This document shows, piece by piece, positions 34,686 to 35,943 of a stretch of DNA of 35,943 nt. Below the pieces are notes generated by a model, which saw nothing but the letters and a program-made list of their open reading frames with translations, had not been told where the DNA came from and made no database searches. How positions within the stretch are numbered: the first letter of the stretch is position 1; every line of letters starts with the position of its first letter. A program made the translations under genes and the position numbers. Origin of the DNA: Curvibacter sp. (GTDB lineage Bacteria; Pseudomonadota; Gammaproteobacteria; Burkholderiales; Burkholderiaceae_C); contig JAFAMV010000024.1 of assembly GCA_019233055.1 (NCBI GenBank), positions 1 to 35,943 on the forward strand, in the 5' to 3' direction.

Positions 34686-35553
34686 GGGGCTTGCTCCGGA
34701 GTTCGCTGTAGAGATAGGGCACCACCAGGGCGGCCACGGTGGCCAGCATCATGGTGGCGCTGGCCGCGCCCAGACCGATCTGGCCGCGCGAGAAGGACAT
34801 GGTGTACATGAAGGTCGCCGGCACGTCGGTGGCATAGCCCGGTCCGCCCGCCGTCAGGGCCATCACCAGGTCGAAGCTCTTGATGGCCAGGTGCGACAAC
34901 ACCATCAGGGTGCTGAAGAACACCGGTCGCAGGGCCGGCAGCACGATGCGCCAATAGATGCGCGGCAACGAGGCACCGTCGACCTGGGCCGCCTTGATGA
35001 TGCTGTCGTCGACACCGCGCAGTCCGGCCAGGAACAGGGCCATGGCAAAGCCCGCGCTCTGCCAGATGCCGGCGATCACCACGCAGTAGATCGCCCGGTC
35101 GGTGTTGACCAGCCAGTCGAACTGGAAATTGGGAAAACCCCAGCCCTGCACCAGCTTCTCCAATCCCTGATCGGGGTTGAGCAGCCACTTCCAGGCCGTG
35201 CCGGTGACGATGAAGGACAGCGCCATCGGGTAGAGATAGATCGTGCGCAAGGCGCCCTCGGCGCGGATCTTCTGGTCCAGCAGCACCGCCAGCACCACGC
35301 CGATGGCCAGGGAACCCAGCACATAGCCGCCGCCGAAGATCGCCAGGTTCTTCAGGGCCACCCACCAGCGGTCCATCTCCCAGAGTTTCTCGTATTGCGC
35401 CAGCCCCACCCATTCGTAGTTGGGCAGCATGCGCGAGGCCGACAGGCTGAGCACGCCGTTCCAGACCATCAGGCCGTAGATGAAGGCAAACCCCAGCACG
35501 AAGGCGGGGGCCACCACCAGCCTGGGCAGCCAGTTTTCAAAAGAATTTTTCAT
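34675..35553 (-). CDS. gtsB: Sugar ABC transporter permease, GtsB/MalF-like
   Basis: This 292-residue inner-membrane permease strongly resembles Pseudomonas GtsB as I recall it: LDQKIRAEGALRTIYLYPMA, TGTAWKWLLNP, FLAGLRGVDDSIIKAAQVDG, LAIKSFDLVMALTAGGPGY, VVPYLYSELR. The EAA loop is KAAQVDGASLPRIYWRIVLP. It is the first transporter gene after the porin. The periplasmic binding protein (gtsA equivalent) is not between porin and permease, so it should lie beyond the window's right edge. A glucose/mannose-type substrate is likely, supported by glk in the same unit. Confidence 0.91.
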   Translation of the reverse strand: MKNSFENWLPRLVVAPAFVLGFAFIYGLMVWNGVLSLSASRMLPNYEWVGLAQYEKLWEMDRWWVALKNLAIFGGGYVLGSLAIGVVLAVLLDQKIRAEGALRTIYLYPMALSFIVTGTAWKWLLNPDQGLEKLVQGWGFPNFQFDWLVNTDRAIYCVVIAGIWQSAGFAMALFLAGLRGVDDSIIKAAQVDGASLPRIYWRIVLPALRPVFFSTLMVLSHLAIKSFDLVMALTAGGPGYATDVPATFMYTMSFSRGQIGLGAASATMMLATVAALVVPYLYSELRSKPHER

Positions 35554-35591
35554 GACTCACGGAGCATCGACATGCCAACAGTCCATCCGAC

Positions 35592-35620
35592 AAAAAGGCG
35601 GGAGCGCCATGCACCCCCGC
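35592..35620 (-). terminator. Terminator-like hairpin between porin and permease genes
   Basis: On the minus strand an 8-bp stem (35613-35620 with 35598-35605, including two G-T pairs) with a 7-nt loop is followed by C and TTTTT (35596-35592). It lies between the lamB-type gene and gtsB. The 38 bp from its U tract to the gtsB ATG leave little room for a separate promoter, so partial read-through is likely. Confidence 0.65.
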
Positions 35621-35625
35621 TTGAA

Positions 35626-35643
35626 AAGGCGACTCGACGCCTT
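35626..35643. repeat. Short perfect inverted repeat downstream of the porin gene
   Basis: AAGGCG (35626-35631) and CGCCTT (35638-35643) form a small perfect stem with a 6-nt loop. It lies next to the larger hairpins of the same spacer. Confidence 0.4.
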
Positions 35644-35668
35644 GGAGAACCAACCCTGACCAGAGTCC

Positions 35669-35698
35669 GGCCAGGTGCTGCTTGGTCAGCACCTGGCC
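35669..35698 (-). repeat. Perfect 12-bp hairpin downstream of the porin gene
   Basis: Arms 35669-35680 and 35687-35698 are perfectly complementary over 12 bp with a 6-nt loop. No T run follows on either strand. Placed about 97 bp after the porin stop, it resembles the intercistronic stabilising hairpins of sugar operons such as malE-malF. It would protect the porin message from 3' decay. Confidence 0.6.
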
Positions 35699-35794
35699 CG
35701 ACCCCGGAACAATCACACCGAGGGCCCCGGCCCTGACGGGACGGCCTGCACATCATGCCGCCCCGCCCGGGTTGAGACCAGGGCCCTCAGAGTC

Positions 35795-35943
35795 TTACCA
35801 CCAGTACTCGACCTGCGCACCGAAGGTGGTGGCGTTGGTCTGCCCGTTGGCGCCGAAGCTGGCCGCATTGGCCGCCGCCGCCGCCGTGTTCCAGTTGAAC
35901 TTGCTCACATACAGCCGGAACTCCGGACGCGTCCAGAAGTTCG
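35795..35943 (-). CDS. lamB: LamB-type maltoporin/carbohydrate porin, C-terminal end (rest outside window)
   Basis: This is the last 48 residues of an outer-membrane beta-barrel protein. The final strands NFWTRPEFRLYVSKFNWN and TFGAQVEYWW end in the aromatic C-terminus needed for barrel assembly. E. coli LamB ends similarly (FGAQMEIWW, from memory). The loop between them is Ala/Asn-rich. As the gene upstream of gtsB it would admit sugar through the outer membrane. The start is off the right edge. The short length visible keeps the subtype (LamB versus OprB) slightly open. Confidence 0.82.
   Translation of the reverse strand, partial: NFWTRPEFRLYVSKFNWNTAAAAANAASFGANGQTNATTFGAQVEYWW

Overview
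The window looks like chromosomal DNA of a GC-rich betaproteobacterium of the order Burkholderiales (Comamonadaceae/Sphaerotilaceae-like). The main reasons are the very high GC at third codon positions, the three Bug/TctC-type binding proteins, the ubiH-like/dsbC pair, a groESL operon under a perfect CIRCE element, and a sugar ABC transporter whose permeases resemble GtsB/GtsC next to a LamB-type porin. All calls come from reading the sequence and from recalled family features; no database search was run.

Bases 1-17500 are GC-rich core-like sequence. They hold the 3' part of a class A penicillin-binding protein (PBP1A); a leftward operon for a branched-chain-type ABC transporter (livK-G-F-H-M) ending in a histone-deacetylase-like amidohydrolase; a divergent pair of overlapping short-chain dehydrogenase genes, with a large imperfect inverted repeat between the two units; a secreted DUF3761-like protein; a MOSC protein; a UbiH/UbiF-type hydroxylase; DsbC; a DUF3429 membrane protein; an M61 peptidase; and two enoyl-CoA hydratase/isomerase genes. 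A tRNA-Met(CAT) gene and its terminator close this part.

Bases 17640-29030 look like an accessory segment downstream of the tRNA. They contain a HigBA toxin-antitoxin pair, an M20 carboxypeptidase, a decayed IS3-type transposase end, and an orphan Bug protein divergent from a LysR regulator. They also contain a five-gene leftward operon (HMG-CoA-lyase-like enzyme, CaiB/BaiF CoA-transferase, two Bug binding proteins, SMP-30-type lactonase) with a divergent IclR regulator. I read this operon as a candidate pathway: uptake of a small organic acid or lactone, lactone opening, CoA activation by transfer, and retro-aldol-type cleavage to central metabolites. No TctA/TctB membrane subunits are encoded nearby.

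Bases 29050-35943 return to core functions. groES-groEL has a sigma70/sigma32-like promoter, CIRCE and a GC-rich leader hairpin, and ends at a strong terminator. A leftward sugar-uptake cluster follows in transcription order: lamB-type porin (only its 3' end is in the window), gtsB-like and gtsC-like permeases, a MalK/UgpC-type ATPase, glucokinase, and a VOC/glyoxalase-like protein. A terminator-like hairpin between the porin and the permeases may set porin expression above transporter expression.
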